A stretch of 64,000 bases of DNA from Neobacillus niacini (lineage in GTDB: Bacteria > Bacillota > Bacilli > Bacillales > Cytobacillaceae), in assembly GCF_030817595.1 (NCBI RefSeq), contig NZ_JAUSZN010000001.1:2674001-2738000 (forward strand), in the 5' to 3' direction. The position numbers and the translations under genes were made by a program. Below, piece by piece: positions 1-9,994 of the stretch. The notes below the pieces were generated by a model, which was not told the origin of the DNA, made no database searches, and saw nothing but the letters and a program-made list of their open reading frames with translations. Position 1 is the first letter of the stretch; each line of letters begins with the position of its first letter.

Positions 1-27
1 TATCACCTTTTGAAATAAATCGATATC

Positions 28-795
<768 letters not shown>

Positions 796-846
796 TTACA
801 GCACCGGCTGTTAAATCAACAAGCGTGTGTAATAACACCGTTAAAT

Positions 847-875
847 AATATAGCACATGTGAAGATAACAATCAA
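847..875 (-). promoter_or_regulatory. rpsB promoter (SigA-type)
   Basis: On the minus strand a -35 TTGATT (875-870) is followed after 17 nt by a -10 TATATT (852-847). This predicts a start near 840 and a leader of roughly 108 nt before rpsB. The leader holds an AACAGC...GCTGTT inverted repeat near 783-813, which could be an autogenous S2 leader structure. It lies just downstream of the codY terminator, so rpsB is probably transcribed independently of codY. Seen: the hexamers and spacing. Inferred: promoter activity. Confidence 0.6.
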
Positions 876-888
876 GTTTTACTTTAGA

Positions 889-923
889 AAAAATAAATCT
901 CCAGTTTATCTGGAGATTTATTT
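889..923 (-). terminator. intrinsic terminator of the hslV-hslU-codY unit
   Basis: Perfect 14-bp inverted repeat (891-904 with 910-923, 5-nt loop), ten bases past the codY stop codon. On the minus strand the arm ends in ATTTATTTTTTC, giving the T-rich tail of a Rho-independent terminator. Confidence 0.85.
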
Positions 924-932
924 ACAACTATA

Positions 933-1712
933 TTAGTTGGATCTTAATTTATCTAATTCAACAAGGAATTTATCATTAAGAACTTTGATATAAGTACCCT
1001 TCATCCCAAGTGAACGAGATTCGATTACTCCAGCACTTTCAAGCTTTCTTAGAGCGTTAACAATAACGGAACGTGTAATACCAACACGGTCTGCAATTTT
1101 CGAAGCAACTAATAATCCTTCGTGACCATTTAATTCTTCAAAAATATGTTCGATAGCTTCAAGCTCACTATAAGATAACGAACTAATTGCCATTTGAACA
1201 ACTGCCTTGCTCCTTGCTTCTTCTTCGATTTCTTCTGACTTTTCACGCAAGATTTCCATACCGACTACCGTTGCTCCGTACTCAGCAAGAATAAGATCAT
1301 CATCATGGAACTTTTCTTGCAATCTTGCAAGGATTAATGTCCCAAGACGTTCCCCACCGCCAATAATTGGCACAATTGTTGTTAATCCTTCACGGAATAA
1401 ATCCCGATTTTCAACAGGAAATGCAGTATATTGGCTTTCTATATCAAGATTCGAAGATGTCTCTTGAATATTAAATAGACCATTTGTATATTCTTCAGGG
1501 AATTGTCGGTCCTCTAGCATTTTTTTCATACGATCATTTTCGATTTGTTGGTTAATCGCATAGCCTAAAAGCTTTCCACGACGACTTAAGATGAAAACGT
1601 TCGCTTCAATAACTTCACTTAAAGTTTCTGACATTTCCTTGAAGTTTACTGGTTTTCCTGCTGCCTTTTGTAGTAATAAATTAATTCTTCTTGTTTTTGT
1701 AAGTAAATCCAT
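933..1712 (-). CDS. codY: GTP- and branched-chain-amino-acid-sensing global regulator CodY
   Basis: Global repressor of stationary-phase and nitrogen/amino-acid metabolism genes, activated by GTP and by Ile/Leu/Val. The 259-residue length equals the family length. The N-terminal GAF domain covers about residues 1-155. The winged helix-turn-helix lies near residues 200-240, with [20 protein letters not shown] as recognition region. I start at [15 protein letters not shown], nine codons inside the longest frame, which has a good AGGAGG site upstream. It is the last gene of the hslV-hslU-codY unit, without the xerC gene that usually heads it. A strong terminator follows. Confidence 0.97.
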   Translation of the reverse strand: MDLLTKTRRINLLLQKAAGKPVNFKEMSETLSEVIEANVFILSRRGKLLGYAINQQIENDRMKKMLEDRQFPEEYTNGLFNIQETSSNLDIESQYTAFPVENRDLFREGLTTIVPIIGGGERLGTLILARLQEKFHDDDLILAEYGATVVGMEILREKSEEIEEEARSKAVVQMAISSLSYSELEAIEHIFEELNGHEGLLVASKIADRVGITRSVIVNALRKLESAGVIESRSLGMKGTYIKVLNDKFLVELDKLRSN

Positions 1713-1766
1713 CTGTTTCTTCCTCCTAATTAACTGCAACCATTATTAAGTTTTATTGTTCTATCA

Positions 1767-3170
1767 TTATAAGATAAATTGGCTTAAATCTTTGTTTTTA
1801 GATATTGCTCCAAGCTTATCATCTACATATTGTGGAGTAATCGTAATCTTCTCCATTAAAATATCAGGTGCCTCAAACGACAAGTCTTCTAGTAGTTTTT
1901 CTAAAATCGTATGAAGTCTTCTAGCCCCAATATTATCTGTATTTTGATTCACTTCAAAAGCAACTTCAGCTATTCTACGAATAGCATCGTCAGAAAATTC
2001 AATTTGTATACCTTCTGTTTCTAATAATGCTTGATATTGTTTAATTAAAGCATTATCCGGTTCAATTAAGATCCTAAAGAAATCGTCGACGGTTAACTTC
2101 GTTAATTCTACTCGAATTGGTAACCGTCCCTGTAATTCTGGAATTAAATCTGAAGGTTTTGACATATGAAAAGCGCCAGCAGCAATAAATAAAATATAAT
2201 CCGTTCTAATGGAACCATATTTCGTAACAATTGTTGAACCCTCAACAATTGGCAGGATATCTCGCTGTACACCTTCACGAGACACGTCTGCCGAAGAACC
2301 GCCTGAATTTCTGCTTGCAATTTTATCAATTTCATCGATAAAAATGATACCTGTTTGTTCAGCACGATAAACCGCTTCCGTAGTAACCTCATCCATATCA
2401 ATTAATTTTGCTGCTTCTTCATTCGTTAATACTTTCCTGGCCTCACGGACTGTTAATTTTCTTTTCTTCCGTTTTTTCGGCATAAAGCTGCTTAGGGCGT
2501 CTTGCATATTCATACCCATTTGTTCCATCCCTGAACCTTGAAGCATGTCAAACATGGATGGTGTTTGTTCTTCCACTTCTACTGTCACGATTTCTTCTTC
2601 TAGTTGACCCAGTGCTAGTTTTTCCCTAACAATTTTACGTTTTTCATTGACTGAGTAATCTTCTTGATGGTTATCCTGCTCCACAGTTGTATTGCCGCCG
2701 CCAAATAACATTTCAAGTGGGTTTTTATAATTTTGCGCTTTTTTTGCTGATGGTACTAGTAAGTCAACCAGCCTGGCATTTGCATTTTCCTCCGCACGTT
2801 CCTTCACAGCTAACATTCTGTCTTCTTTAACCAATCGGACAGATGTTTCAACGAGGTCACGAACCATAGATTCAACATCGCGTCCAACATAGCCGACTTC
2901 TGTAAATTTCGTAGCTTCTACTTTAACGAATGGCGCACCAACCAGCTTAGCAATTCTCCGAGCAATTTCTGTTTTACCAACACCCGTTGGACCTATCATT
3001 AAAATATTTTTAGGAATAATTTCTTCGCGGAGTTGTTCATTTAACAAACCACGTCTATAACGATTTCTCAGCGCAACCGCAACTGCTTTTTTGGCGTCCT
3101 TCTGACCGATAATATATTGATCAAGTCTTTCAACAATTTGACGCGGTGTTAAGTTATCTGTTTTAGCCAT
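1767..3170 (-). CDS. hslU: HslU (ClpY), ATPase subunit of the HslUV protease
   Basis: AAA+ unfoldase that feeds substrates into the HslV peptidase. The 467-residue length is typical. Walker [14 protein letters not shown] sits near residue 60, Walker [12 protein letters not shown] near residue 275, and a charged I-domain insertion lies between them. The C-terminus DLSQFIL is the tail that docks into HslV. The start is [20 protein letters not shown]; a 24-codon upstream extension overlaps the end of hslV and is not conserved. The gene follows hslV by 16 nt and precedes codY by 54 nt, so the three are probably co-transcribed. Confidence 0.96.
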   Translation of the reverse strand: MAKTDNLTPRQIVERLDQYIIGQKDAKKAVAVALRNRYRRGLLNEQLREEIIPKNILMIGPTGVGKTEIARRIAKLVGAPFVKVEATKFTEVGYVGRDVESMVRDLVETSVRLVKEDRMLAVKERAEENANARLVDLLVPSAKKAQNYKNPLEMLFGGGNTTVEQDNHQEDYSVNEKRKIVREKLALGQLEEEIVTVEVEEQTPSMFDMLQGSGMEQMGMNMQDALSSFMPKKRKKRKLTVREARKVLTNEEAAKLIDMDEVTTEAVYRAEQTGIIFIDEIDKIASRNSGGSSADVSREGVQRDILPIVEGSTIVTKYGSIRTDYILFIAAGAFHMSKPSDLIPELQGRLPIRVELTKLTVDDFFRILIEPDNALIKQYQALLETEGIQIEFSDDAIRRIAEVAFEVNQNTDNIGARRLHTILEKLLEDLSFEAPDILMEKITITPQYVDDKLGAISKNKDLSQFIL

Positions 3171-3186
3171 TGTAGGTTCCCTCCCG

Positions 3187-3729
3187 TTAAAGCTCTTCCA
3201 CGATAATGTTGTGGTTTGTATATACACAAATTTCAGCCGCAATTTCTAAAGAAGCCTTTGCAATTTCTTTTGCAGTAAGATGATCACCTGCATATTTCTT
3301 TAGAGAACGTCCAGCTGCAAGCGCATAATTCCCACCTGATCCGATTGCTAGAATTCCATCATCAGGCTCAATTACTTCTCCTGTTCCTGAAACGAGGAGT
3401 AAATCCTCTTTATTCATGACGATTAGCATTGCTTCTAGCTTTCTAAGAACCTTATCACTTCTCCACTGTTTAGCTAACTCAACAGCAGCTCGTTGGAGGT
3501 TGCCATTATATTCTTCTAATTTGCCTTCAAACATTTCAAAAAGAGTGAATGCATCGGCTACAGAACCGGCAAAACCAGCTAATACTCTTCCATTAAATAT
3601 CTTTCTAACCTTTTTTGCTGTGTGCTTCATCACTACTGCATTACCAAATGTGACTTGACCATCACCTGACATAGAACATTGACCGTTATGATGGACCGCA
3701 AATATCGTCGTGGCATGAAATTCGTTCAT
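3187..3729 (-). CDS. hslV: HslV (ClpQ), peptidase subunit of the HslUV protease
   Basis: Proteasome-like N-terminal-nucleophile peptidase working with HslU. Two tandem ATGs are possible (3732 and 3729). The AGGAGG is 4 nt from the first and 7 nt from the second, so I prefer the second, giving 180 residues. The N-terminus reads [16 protein letters not shown], followed by the core [17 protein letters not shown], the [14 protein letters not shown] segment and the C-terminal [13 protein letters not shown]. subtilis ClpQ has been described as using an N-terminal serine, but no serine occurs ahead of TTIF here. The Thr of TTIF is the natural nucleophile if a short propeptide is removed. It is first in the unit with hslU and codY. 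Confidence 0.95.
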   Translation of the reverse strand: MNEFHATTIFAVHHNGQCSMSGDGQVTFGNAVVMKHTAKKVRKIFNGRVLAGFAGSVADAFTLFEMFEGKLEEYNGNLQRAAVELAKQWRSDKVLRKLEAMLIVMNKEDLLLVSGTGEVIEPDDGILAIGSGGNYALAAGRSLKKYAGDHLTAKEIAKASLEIAAEICVYTNHNIIVEEL

Positions 3730-3732
3730 CAT

Positions 3733-4079
3733 TTCTCCTCCTCTTGCATTTTAAACTAGCAAACCTATGTAACAAGAGATTGTCTTAAGCAGACAAGTGC
3801 ATTACACTAGAATAGTATGAAAACTTTATTCATTTATTCCCTTTTATATATGGGTATATACGTTTCAATTGATTCCATTCAATCCTCGCTTGTTCACCCA
3901 TGAACAATAGGAAATTACGCTAAGCAAATTGGGGTTGTCCAATTGTATATTGTGATTAAGTTTGCTCCAATTGTAAATGGCTGCTACCTAACGTTAATAA
4001 ATCAGTCACATTTATTAATATGTCAACCTCACAAAGGCTACTAAAGCGTAACACACTTCTTAATCCCTTGCAATAAATT
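3733..4079 (-). other. gene-free stretch where xerC/codV lies in relatives
   Basis: About 350 bases between trmFO and hslV with no convincing gene. In B. subtilis this position holds codV (xerC), a tyrosine recombinase of about 300 residues. The longest reading I see is a 23-codon frame (MGEQARIEWNQLKRIYPYIK...) at about 3832-3903 on the minus strand, without a Shine-Dalgarno and unlike XerC. The stretch also holds a TTGACA hexamer (4026-4021), a 9-bp inverted repeat and a near-direct repeat TCCAATTGTA(T/A)AT at 3938 and 3966. It probably carries the hslV promoter and may be the scar of a deletion. Confidence 0.5.
3994..4018. repeat. 9-bp perfect inverted repeat upstream of hslV
   Basis: TTAATAAAT (3994-4002) and ATTTATTAA (4010-4018) are exact reverse complements with a 7-nt spacer. 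It starts two bases after a TTGACA hexamer on the minus strand (4026-4021), so it would fall inside a promoter spacer and could be an operator. The binding protein is unknown to me. Confidence 0.4.
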
Positions 4080-5387
4080 TTACAAAACTTTCACAAAGTT
4101 CTGAATTGTTTCTAATGCTCTGTTTGCATGCTGCATATTTCGTTCCTGTTTCCCCTTGATTTTTTCAGGAAGTTCTGGAAATAGTCCAAAATTCGCATTC
4201 ATTGGCTGGAAATTCTTCGCGTTAGCTGTTGTAATATATCGTGCCATACTTCCAATAGCCGTTTCAACAGGAAACTCTACAGGATCATTCCCTAAAGCTA
4301 ATCTAGCAGCATTGATTCCTGCAGCAAGTCCACTTGCAGCAGATTCCACATATCCTTCCACACCTGTCATCTGCCCTGCAAAAAACAGATTTTCACGTTC
4401 TCTAAATTGATAAGAAGCTTTTAGAACCTTGGGTGAATTAATAAAAGTATTACGATGCATAACCCCGTAGCGGACAATTTCTGCATTTTCAAGTCCTGGA
4501 ATTAACTGAATAACCTCTTTTTGTGGACCCCATTTTAAGTGAGTTTGGAAACCAACAATATTATAAAGGGTTCCCGCAGCATCATCTTGACGAAGTTGTA
4601 CCACCGCATATGGTCTTTTCCCTGTTTTTGGATCTTCTAAACCAACTGGCTTTAGCGGGCCAAATAACATCGTTTTCTTTCCTCTCTGTGCCATAACCTC
4701 GATCGGCATGCAGCCTTCAAAGAAGATTTCCTTTTCAAATTCCTTTAATGGGACGGTTTCTGCTTGCACCAGTGCTTCATAAAAGGTGTTAAACTCTTCT
4801 TCCGTCATTGGACAGTTTAAGTAAGCCGCTTCACCTTTATCATAACGGGATTTTAGGTAAACCTTATCCATATTAATGCTTTCTTTTTCAAGAATTGGTG
4901 CTGCAGCATCATAAAAATATAGGTAATCCTCGCCAGTTAAAGATTTTAGTTGTGCTGATAATTCCGGACTTGTTAATGGACCTGTTGCAATTACCGTTAT
5001 ACCCTCAGGTATTTCTGTTACTTCTTCATTTATCACTGTAACATTTTCATGGTTTCTTACCATTTCGGTCACTTTTGCCGCAAACTCATGTCGATCTACT
5101 GCCAAGGCACCACCTGCGGGGACTGAGCATGCATCCGCAGCAGCAATGATAACAGAATCAAGCAATCGCATTTCTTCTTTTAACACACCGACTGCGTTTG
5201 TTAGGGTATTTGCCCTTAGGGAATTACTACATACCAACTCCGCAAACTTATCTGTATGATGTGCAGGTGTTTGTTTCACTGGTCTCATTTCATAAAGGCG
5301 GACTTTAACACCGCGTTTAGCAATCTGCCACGCAGCCTCGCTTCCTGCTAAACCAGCCCCAATTACATTTATTGTTACATCGTTCAT
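4080..5387 (-). CDS. trmFO: tRNA (uracil-54-C5)-methyltransferase, folate/FAD-dependent
   Basis: TrmFO (Gid) makes ribothymidine at tRNA position 54 using methylene-tetrahydrofolate and reduced FAD. The 435 residues match B. subtilis TrmFO. The N-terminal dinucleotide-binding motif is [19 protein letters not shown]. Family segments [22 protein letters not shown] and [21 protein letters not shown] are present. The start at [10 protein letters not shown] has a GGAGG site 7-8 nt upstream. It lies downstream of topA behind a terminator, as in B. subtilis, but is followed by a gene-free gap instead of xerC. Confidence 0.97.
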   Translation of the reverse strand: MNDVTINVIGAGLAGSEAAWQIAKRGVKVRLYEMRPVKQTPAHHTDKFAELVCSNSLRANTLTNAVGVLKEEMRLLDSVIIAAADACSVPAGGALAVDRHEFAAKVTEMVRNHENVTVINEEVTEIPEGITVIATGPLTSPELSAQLKSLTGEDYLYFYDAAAPILEKESINMDKVYLKSRYDKGEAAYLNCPMTEEEFNTFYEALVQAETVPLKEFEKEIFFEGCMPIEVMAQRGKKTMLFGPLKPVGLEDPKTGKRPYAVVQLRQDDAAGTLYNIVGFQTHLKWGPQKEVIQLIPGLENAEIVRYGVMHRNTFINSPKVLKASYQFRERENLFFAGQMTGVEGYVESAASGLAAGINAARLALGNDPVEFPVETAIGSMARYITTANAKNFQPMNANFGLFPELPEKIKGKQERNMQHANRALETIQNFVKVL

Positions 5388-5525
5388 GTATTTACCTCCT
5401 GATTTTTCAAAGCTTAAGAACCATGAATTTAGCTTTACTTTTTACTATGTTTACTTTTCCCTCTTTTTAGCCCATCTTGCATTGTACTATACGAATCAAA
5501 AACAAAAAAGTTTTATGATTTCTAT

Positions 5526-5553
5526 AAAAAGCGGAAGCACCTTGAACAGAGCT
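5526..5553 (-). repeat. solo right arm of the dispersed palindromic repeat
   Basis: The minus strand reads CTGTTCAAGGTGCTTCCGCT followed by TTT. It matches the right arm of the full repeat at 24409-24530 (minus-strand copy against plus-strand copy) with one mismatch over 23 bases. It ends in AGCT where the left arm would begin. It lies between trmFO and the topA terminator, so the element is in the opposite orientation to the full copy. Confidence 0.65.
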
Positions 5554-5559
5554 AAATAA

Positions 5560-5591
5560 AAAAGATAAAAAGAGTGAGCTTTTGCTCACCC
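5560..5591 (-). terminator. intrinsic terminator of topA
   Basis: Hairpin directly after the topA stop: on the minus strand GGGTGAGC-AAAA-GCTCACTC, eight pairs with one G-U, followed by TTTTTATCTTTTTT. Transcription of topA should end before trmFO. Confidence 0.8.
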
Positions 5592-7670
5592 TTAACTTTG
5601 TGGTTCTTCCTTGTAATCACACTTTGTACATTGAACTTGAACACCTTTTTTCAATTTCTTTTCTACAAGTGGACCTTCACATTTAGGACAAGGTCTTGGT
5701 AACGGTTTATCCCAAGAAATAAAATCACATTCAGGAAAACGATCACAGCCGTAAAAGATCCTTTTTTTCTTACTTTTACGCTCAATGATATTTCCTTCTT
5801 TACAGTTTGGACAGGTGACTCCGATCTCTTTAACAATGGCTTTCGTATTTCTGCAATCAGGGAAATTGCTGCAAGCCATAAACTTACCATATCTGCCCAT
5901 TTTGAACACCATCGGGCTAGAGCATAATTCACAATCCTCACCCGCAGGCTCATCTTTAATCTCAACAGACTGCATTTCCTTCTCGGCTATTTCAAGGTGT
6001 TTTTCAAATTGCTGATAAAAACCATCAATAATTTCAACCCAGCGTACTTTCCCTTCTTCAACATTATCTAAATCCTGCTCCATTTTTGCAGTAAAATCAA
6101 CATTGATAATATCCGGGAAGAATTCTAGAATTAATTCATCAACGATTTCACCTAACTCGGTAGGGACAAATCTCTTATTATCCAGTGCAACATATCCTCG
6201 CTTTTGGATAGTATCTAAGGTTGGTGCATATGTGGATGGACGTCCGATACCTAGTTCTTCAAGGGTTTTAACCAATCTAGCCTCCGTGTATCTTGGCGGC
6301 GGCTGTGTAAAATGTTGTTTTGGTTCAATATCCTTCTTAAAAACAACATCGCCTTCTTGTAAGTTTGGCAGCATTTTATCCCGTTCCTCAACTTGATCAT
6401 CTGAACCTTCCACATATAGCTTCATAAATCCTGGAAACTTAATCTTTGAACCAGTAGCACGGAATAGGACATTCCCATTTTGTAAGTCGACACTCATTGT
6501 ATCCATTACAGCCTGTGCCATTTGACTTGCCAAAAATCGCTCCCAAATTAATTTATATAACCGCAATTGGTCTCTAGATAAAAAAGGCTTCAAACTATTT
6601 GGATCACGCAGGGTGCTTGTCGGCCGGATAGCTTCGTGAGCGTCTTGTGCATTGGACTGTTTTTTCTCTTTTCTTTGTTCTTCTTTTAAGTATTCCTTGC
6701 CGTATTCAGAGAGAATATAGTCTGCTGCCTCTTTTTGAGCTATCTCGGATATCCGAGTTGAGTCTGTTCTCATGTAGGTGATAAGACCAACTGTTCCAGC
6801 TGAGCCAAGTTCAATTCCCTCGTATAACTGCTGTGCCAGCATCATTGTTTTCTTTGCCCGAAAATTAAGTTTCCTAGCTGCTTCTTGCTGGAGTGAAGAG
6901 GTGATAAATGGTGGAGAAGGATTTCGTTTACGTTCCTTTTTTGTTACCGATACCACCTTGAATTTATCGCCTTCCATTTGTTTTAAAATCTCTTCAACAT
7001 CCTGTTCCGATTTCAGTTCTGTTTTTTCCTTGTTAGCTAGGGAGAAATAAAGAGCACTAAAATGATCTTTCCCCTTCACCAACTCTCCTTCAATCGTCCA
7101 ATATTCTTCAGGAATGAATGCTTTAATTTCATTTTCTCGTTCGATAATTAATCGGACCGCTGTCGATTGAACGCGTCCTGCACTTAATCCTTTTTTGACC
7201 TTTTTCCATAAAAGCGGGCTAATGTTATAACCAACCAGACGATCTAATACCCGTCTTGCTTGCTGTGCATCAACTAAATCCATATTGATTGGCCGCGGGT
7301 GTTTGAAAGATTCTTTGATTGCTTCCTTGGTTATTTCATTAAATACAACCCGGCAGTCTGAATGGATATCAACATTCAAGCTATGAGCTAAGTGCCATGC
7401 AATTGCTTCCCCTTCGCGATCCGGGTCAGCCGCGAGATAAACTTTCTTTGCTTTTTTTGCTGCAGTTTTTAATTCCTTTAACACTGGTCCTTTACCGCGA
7501 ATGGTAATGTATTTGGGTTCAAAGTTGTTTTCTTTGGAAACTCCCATTTGGCTGCGAGGCAAATCACGCACGTGCCCCATAGATGCTTTTACTTTATATT
7601 TATTTCCTAAATAGCGTTCAATTGTTTTCGCTTTTGCAGGTGATTCTACAATTACAAGAAACTCTGACAT
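5592..7670 (-). CDS. topA: DNA topoisomerase I
   Basis: Type IA topoisomerase that relaxes negative supercoils. The 692-residue product starts at [20 protein letters not shown] with GAGGAGG 9 nt upstream; a six-codon extension has no site. The Toprim domain (about 1-120) carries the ESPAKAK and [12 protein letters not shown] motifs. The active-site tyrosine is in [14 protein letters not shown] near residue 300. The C-terminus has three four-cysteine zinc-ribbon units (CELC...CSNFPDC, CPNC...CDRFPEC, CPKC...CTKC). It lies downstream of dprA across 439 bases with promoter and operator-like signals, and is closed by a terminator. Confidence 0.97.
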   Translation of the reverse strand: MSEFLVIVESPAKAKTIERYLGNKYKVKASMGHVRDLPRSQMGVSKENNFEPKYITIRGKGPVLKELKTAAKKAKKVYLAADPDREGEAIAWHLAHSLNVDIHSDCRVVFNEITKEAIKESFKHPRPINMDLVDAQQARRVLDRLVGYNISPLLWKKVKKGLSAGRVQSTAVRLIIERENEIKAFIPEEYWTIEGELVKGKDHFSALYFSLANKEKTELKSEQDVEEILKQMEGDKFKVVSVTKKERKRNPSPPFITSSLQQEAARKLNFRAKKTMMLAQQLYEGIELGSAGTVGLITYMRTDSTRISEIAQKEAADYILSEYGKEYLKEEQRKEKKQSNAQDAHEAIRPTSTLRDPNSLKPFLSRDQLRLYKLIWERFLASQMAQAVMDTMSVDLQNGNVLFRATGSKIKFPGFMKLYVEGSDDQVEERDKMLPNLQEGDVVFKKDIEPKQHFTQPPPRYTEARLVKTLEELGIGRPSTYAPTLDTIQKRGYVALDNKRFVPTELGEIVDELILEFFPDIINVDFTAKMEQDLDNVEEGKVRWVEIIDGFYQQFEKHLEIAEKEMQSVEIKDEPAGEDCELCSSPMVFKMGRYGKFMACSNFPDCRNTKAIVKEIGVTCPNCKEGNIIERKSKKKRIFYGCDRFPECDFISWDKPLPRPCPKCEGPLVEKKLKKGVQVQCTKCDYKEEPQS

Positions 7671-8109
7671 GCAAATAATCCTCCTCAAGGGGATATTAGA
7701 AATGTGAAAGCAATCTGAAAATGACCAGACCTGCTTACAATTTGAGAAGATTTCCTAAATTCCGAATTTCCAATTCGGTCCTGTGAAAATACTTTACAAA
7801 AATGCCTTATCCCTAAATTTATCTTTTTATATAATTATTCCTATGAAAAGTGGATAGTGTCTCATCATGAATACCTCTTATTTTTAAACAAATAACTATT
7901 GATGTCAATGACATCGAAACCGTTTACAACTAGTTAATGATAATAATACGCCAAAATATTCCTATTTACACATACTTTTTTCGAATATCTGTTGGAAAAT
8001 GTATAACATATTAGAAATAATTTCAAGCTTTTTTAGCATCATTCTCCAAGAATACACAAAAAACCTTCAAAAAACGAATAATTCATTGATATATTTTTTG
8101 ACAATAAAG
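7671..8109 (-). other. dprA-topA intergenic region with promoter and operator-like elements
   Basis: A 439-base gene-free stretch forming a long topA leader. On the minus strand, in order: a cre-like 14-mer (7928-7915), a perfect 15-bp palindrome (7915-7901) containing a consensus TTGACA, a weak -10 TAAAAA (7886-7881), a 13-codon frame with a weak AAGAGG site (7868-7827, MMRHYPLFIGIII), and a short hairpin CCGAATT-GGA-AATTCGG (about 7777-7761). I see no terminator for dprA here. Confidence 0.5.
7881..7928 (-). promoter_or_regulatory. candidate topA promoter with overlapping palindromic operator and cre-like site
   Basis: -35 TTGACA (7908-7903), 16-nt spacer, -10 TAAAAA (7886-7881). GATGTCA-A-TGACATC (7901-7915 on the plus strand) is a perfect 7-1-7 palindrome that encloses the -35. 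Adjacent is TGTAAACGGTTTCG (7928-7915, minus strand), matching the CcpA cre pattern TGNNANCGNTNNCA at all defined positions except the last. Regulation is inferred; the palindrome does not match the Fur, Zur, PerR or FapR boxes I know. Confidence 0.45.
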
Positions 8110-8997
8110 TTATAACCGAAGTTCTTCTAAAATATCCTCGCTGCTCATTACTAGTTTTGCGCCTTGCTGGATAAGGTCATTTGTACCTAGTGAGTTTTGA
8201 TTAAATATACTTCCTGGCAGTGAAAAAACCTCACGACCTTCATTTACTGCATAGTTAGCTGTAATGAGGGATCCACTTTTTCGTTTTGCTTCTATTATAA
8301 ATGTACCATTTGATAATCCGCTGATGATTCGATTACGTGCTGGGAAATGCCATCGCAATGGTTTCGTATCTGGGGGATACTCAGAAATGACCAACTGAGA
8401 TTTCATCATTTCCTTTGCTAATTCAGCATTCTCCTTTGGATAGATATGATACACTCCTCCTGCTATAACTGCAATTGTTTTACCTCCATTTTTCATTGCA
8501 TACTCATGTGCAAGTGTATCAACACCACTTGCTAAACCACTCACAATAACTACTCCCTTTTCCACCAACGAAGGGAACATTAAACGGATAGCACTCTTAC
8601 CATATTGAGTTGCTTTCCTAGAACCTACGACAGCCAGCTTCGGCTGAATCTCAAGCAAAGATAAATCGCCTTTTACAAATAATACCCATGGCGGCTGATA
8701 TATTTCTTTTAGCAAACTGGGATAATTTTGATCAAAAATCGTAATAACCTTAATACCGTTCTTTTCATATTTCGCGATTTGTTGGGTAATGTTTTCAAGT
8801 TGGATGGATGTTAAGGAAGGTGTGCTTTTTGAGATGGTGTTTGTGGAAGAAGGAAATAAACTATATTGGCAGAATTGTGATTCATCATGTATAGCCGATT
8901 GAAGAGACGGGTCTTTTTTCATAAATTGCAAAACTTTACTCCATGACATTCCCGAATAGTGAAGCAACGCTATAAGTCTTTCTCTAAAATCATCCAT
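8110..8997 (-). CDS. dprA: DNA-processing protein DprA (Smf)
   Basis: DprA loads RecA on incoming single-stranded DNA during natural transformation. The 295 residues contain the extended Rossmann fold: VGSRKATQYGKSAIRLM near 138, VSGLASGVDTLAHEYA near 165, AVIAGGVYHIYPKENAEL, PARNRIISGLSNGTFIIEA and the closing KSGSLITANYAVNEGREVFSLPGS. The N-terminal segment looks like the helical HhH-like region of Bacillus DprA. The start MDDFRERLIALLHYSG has a GGAGG site. It lies downstream of sucCD behind a terminator and upstream of topA, as in B. subtilis. Confidence 0.95.
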   Translation of the reverse strand: MDDFRERLIALLHYSGMSWSKVLQFMKKDPSLQSAIHDESQFCQYSLFPSSTNTISKSTPSLTSIQLENITQQIAKYEKNGIKVITIFDQNYPSLLKEIYQPPWVLFVKGDLSLLEIQPKLAVVGSRKATQYGKSAIRLMFPSLVEKGVVIVSGLASGVDTLAHEYAMKNGGKTIAVIAGGVYHIYPKENAELAKEMMKSQLVISEYPPDTKPLRWHFPARNRIISGLSNGTFIIEAKRKSGSLITANYAVNEGREVFSLPGSIFNQNSLGTNDLIQQGAKLVMSSEDILEELRL

Positions 8998-9028
8998 TAT
9001 AAACCTCCATTAGTAAAAGAATAAATAA

Positions 9029-9060
9029 GAAATAGTCCCTCCGTAAAAAGGGACTATTTC
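9029..9060 (-). terminator. intrinsic terminator of sucCD
   Basis: Perfect 12-bp inverted repeat (9029-9040 with 9049-9060, 8-nt loop) starting 9 nt past the sucD stop. The minus-strand tail TTATTTATTC is T-rich. The repeat lies between sucD and the dprA ribosome-binding site. Confidence 0.8.
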
Positions 9061-9068
9061 TCCTATTC

Positions 9069-9971
9069 TTAGTGTGTTTTACACTTATCGTATATGCCTT
9101 GTTCTTTTAATACTTCAATTAAAGTTTCACCCATTACGGATGGTGTATCGGCCACTTTAATTCCGCATTCATTCATAACACGAATTTTTTCGTCAGCTGT
9201 TCCCTTACCACCTGAAATAATCGCACCAGCGTGGCCCATGCGCTTTCCAGGAGGAGCTGTACGACCGCCGATAAAGCCAACAACAGGTTTAGTCATATTT
9301 GCTTTAACCCATTCCGCTGCTTCTTCCTCAGCAGTACCACCAATTTCACCAATCATGATAACTGCATATGTTTCTGGATCTTCATTAAATGCTTTTAAAA
9401 CATCGATGAAGTTTGTACCGTTTACAGGGTCTCCGCCAATACCCACAGCTGTCGTTTGACCAATTCCGGCTTGTGTTAACTGGTGAACTGCTTCATATGT
9501 TAGTGTTCCAGAACGAGAAACAACCCCAACATGACCTTTTGTATGAATGTAACCTGGCATGATCCCAATTTTACATTCATCAGCAGTAATAACACCAGGG
9601 CAGTTCGGACCAACTAAGCGAGTCTTCTTGCCTTCCATATAACGTTTTACCTTTACCATATCCAATACTGGGATATGCTCCGTAATACAGATAGCTAATT
9701 CTAATTCTGCATCAACAGCTTCAATAATGGCATCCGCTGCAAATGGTGCCGGAACGTAGATAACAGAAGCAGTTGCGCCTGTAGCTTCAACAGCTTCTTT
9801 CACTGTATTAAATACAGGTACACCTTCTACTTCCATGCCGCCTTTACCAGGAGTGGTTCCACCAACGATTTGTGTTCCGTATTCTAACATTTGTTTTGTA
9901 TGAAAGAGAGCAGTTGAACCTGTAATCCCTTGAACAATAACCTTCGTATCTTTATTAATAAAAACGCTCAC
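9069..9971 (-). CDS. sucD: succinyl-CoA synthetase, alpha subunit
   Basis: Alpha subunit of succinate-CoA ligase, forming ATP/GTP from succinyl-CoA in the TCA cycle. The 300 residues equal the B. subtilis length. The CoA-binding Rossmann motif [18 protein letters not shown] is near residue 16. The phosphorylated histidine is in [12 protein letters not shown] near residue 246. It follows sucC by 23 nt, so the two form one operon that ends at the terminator at 9029-9060. Confidence 0.97.
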   Translation of the reverse strand: MSVFINKDTKVIVQGITGSTALFHTKQMLEYGTQIVGGTTPGKGGMEVEGVPVFNTVKEAVEATGATASVIYVPAPFAADAIIEAVDAELELAICITEHIPVLDMVKVKRYMEGKKTRLVGPNCPGVITADECKIGIMPGYIHTKGHVGVVSRSGTLTYEAVHQLTQAGIGQTTAVGIGGDPVNGTNFIDVLKAFNEDPETYAVIMIGEIGGTAEEEAAEWVKANMTKPVVGFIGGRTAPPGKRMGHAGAIISGGKGTADEKIRVMNECGIKVADTPSVMGETLIEVLKEQGIYDKCKTH

Positions 9972-9994
9972 GTTAATTCCCCTTTCTTTCGATC

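Noticed and set aside
2144..2401. 85-codon minus-strand frame inside hslU
   Set aside because: It lies wholly inside hslU in another frame; the hslU reading carries all the AAA+ motifs.
3832..3903. 23-codon frame in the trmFO-hslV gap considered as an XerC remnant or small protein
   Set aside because: No ribosome-binding site and no resemblance to any part of XerC that I recall, including the C-terminal R..H..Y region.
7914..7945. TGATAATAAT stretch near 7937 considered as a Fur box
   Set aside because: Only one half resembles the 7-1-7 Fur repeat; the other half (ACGCC) does not.
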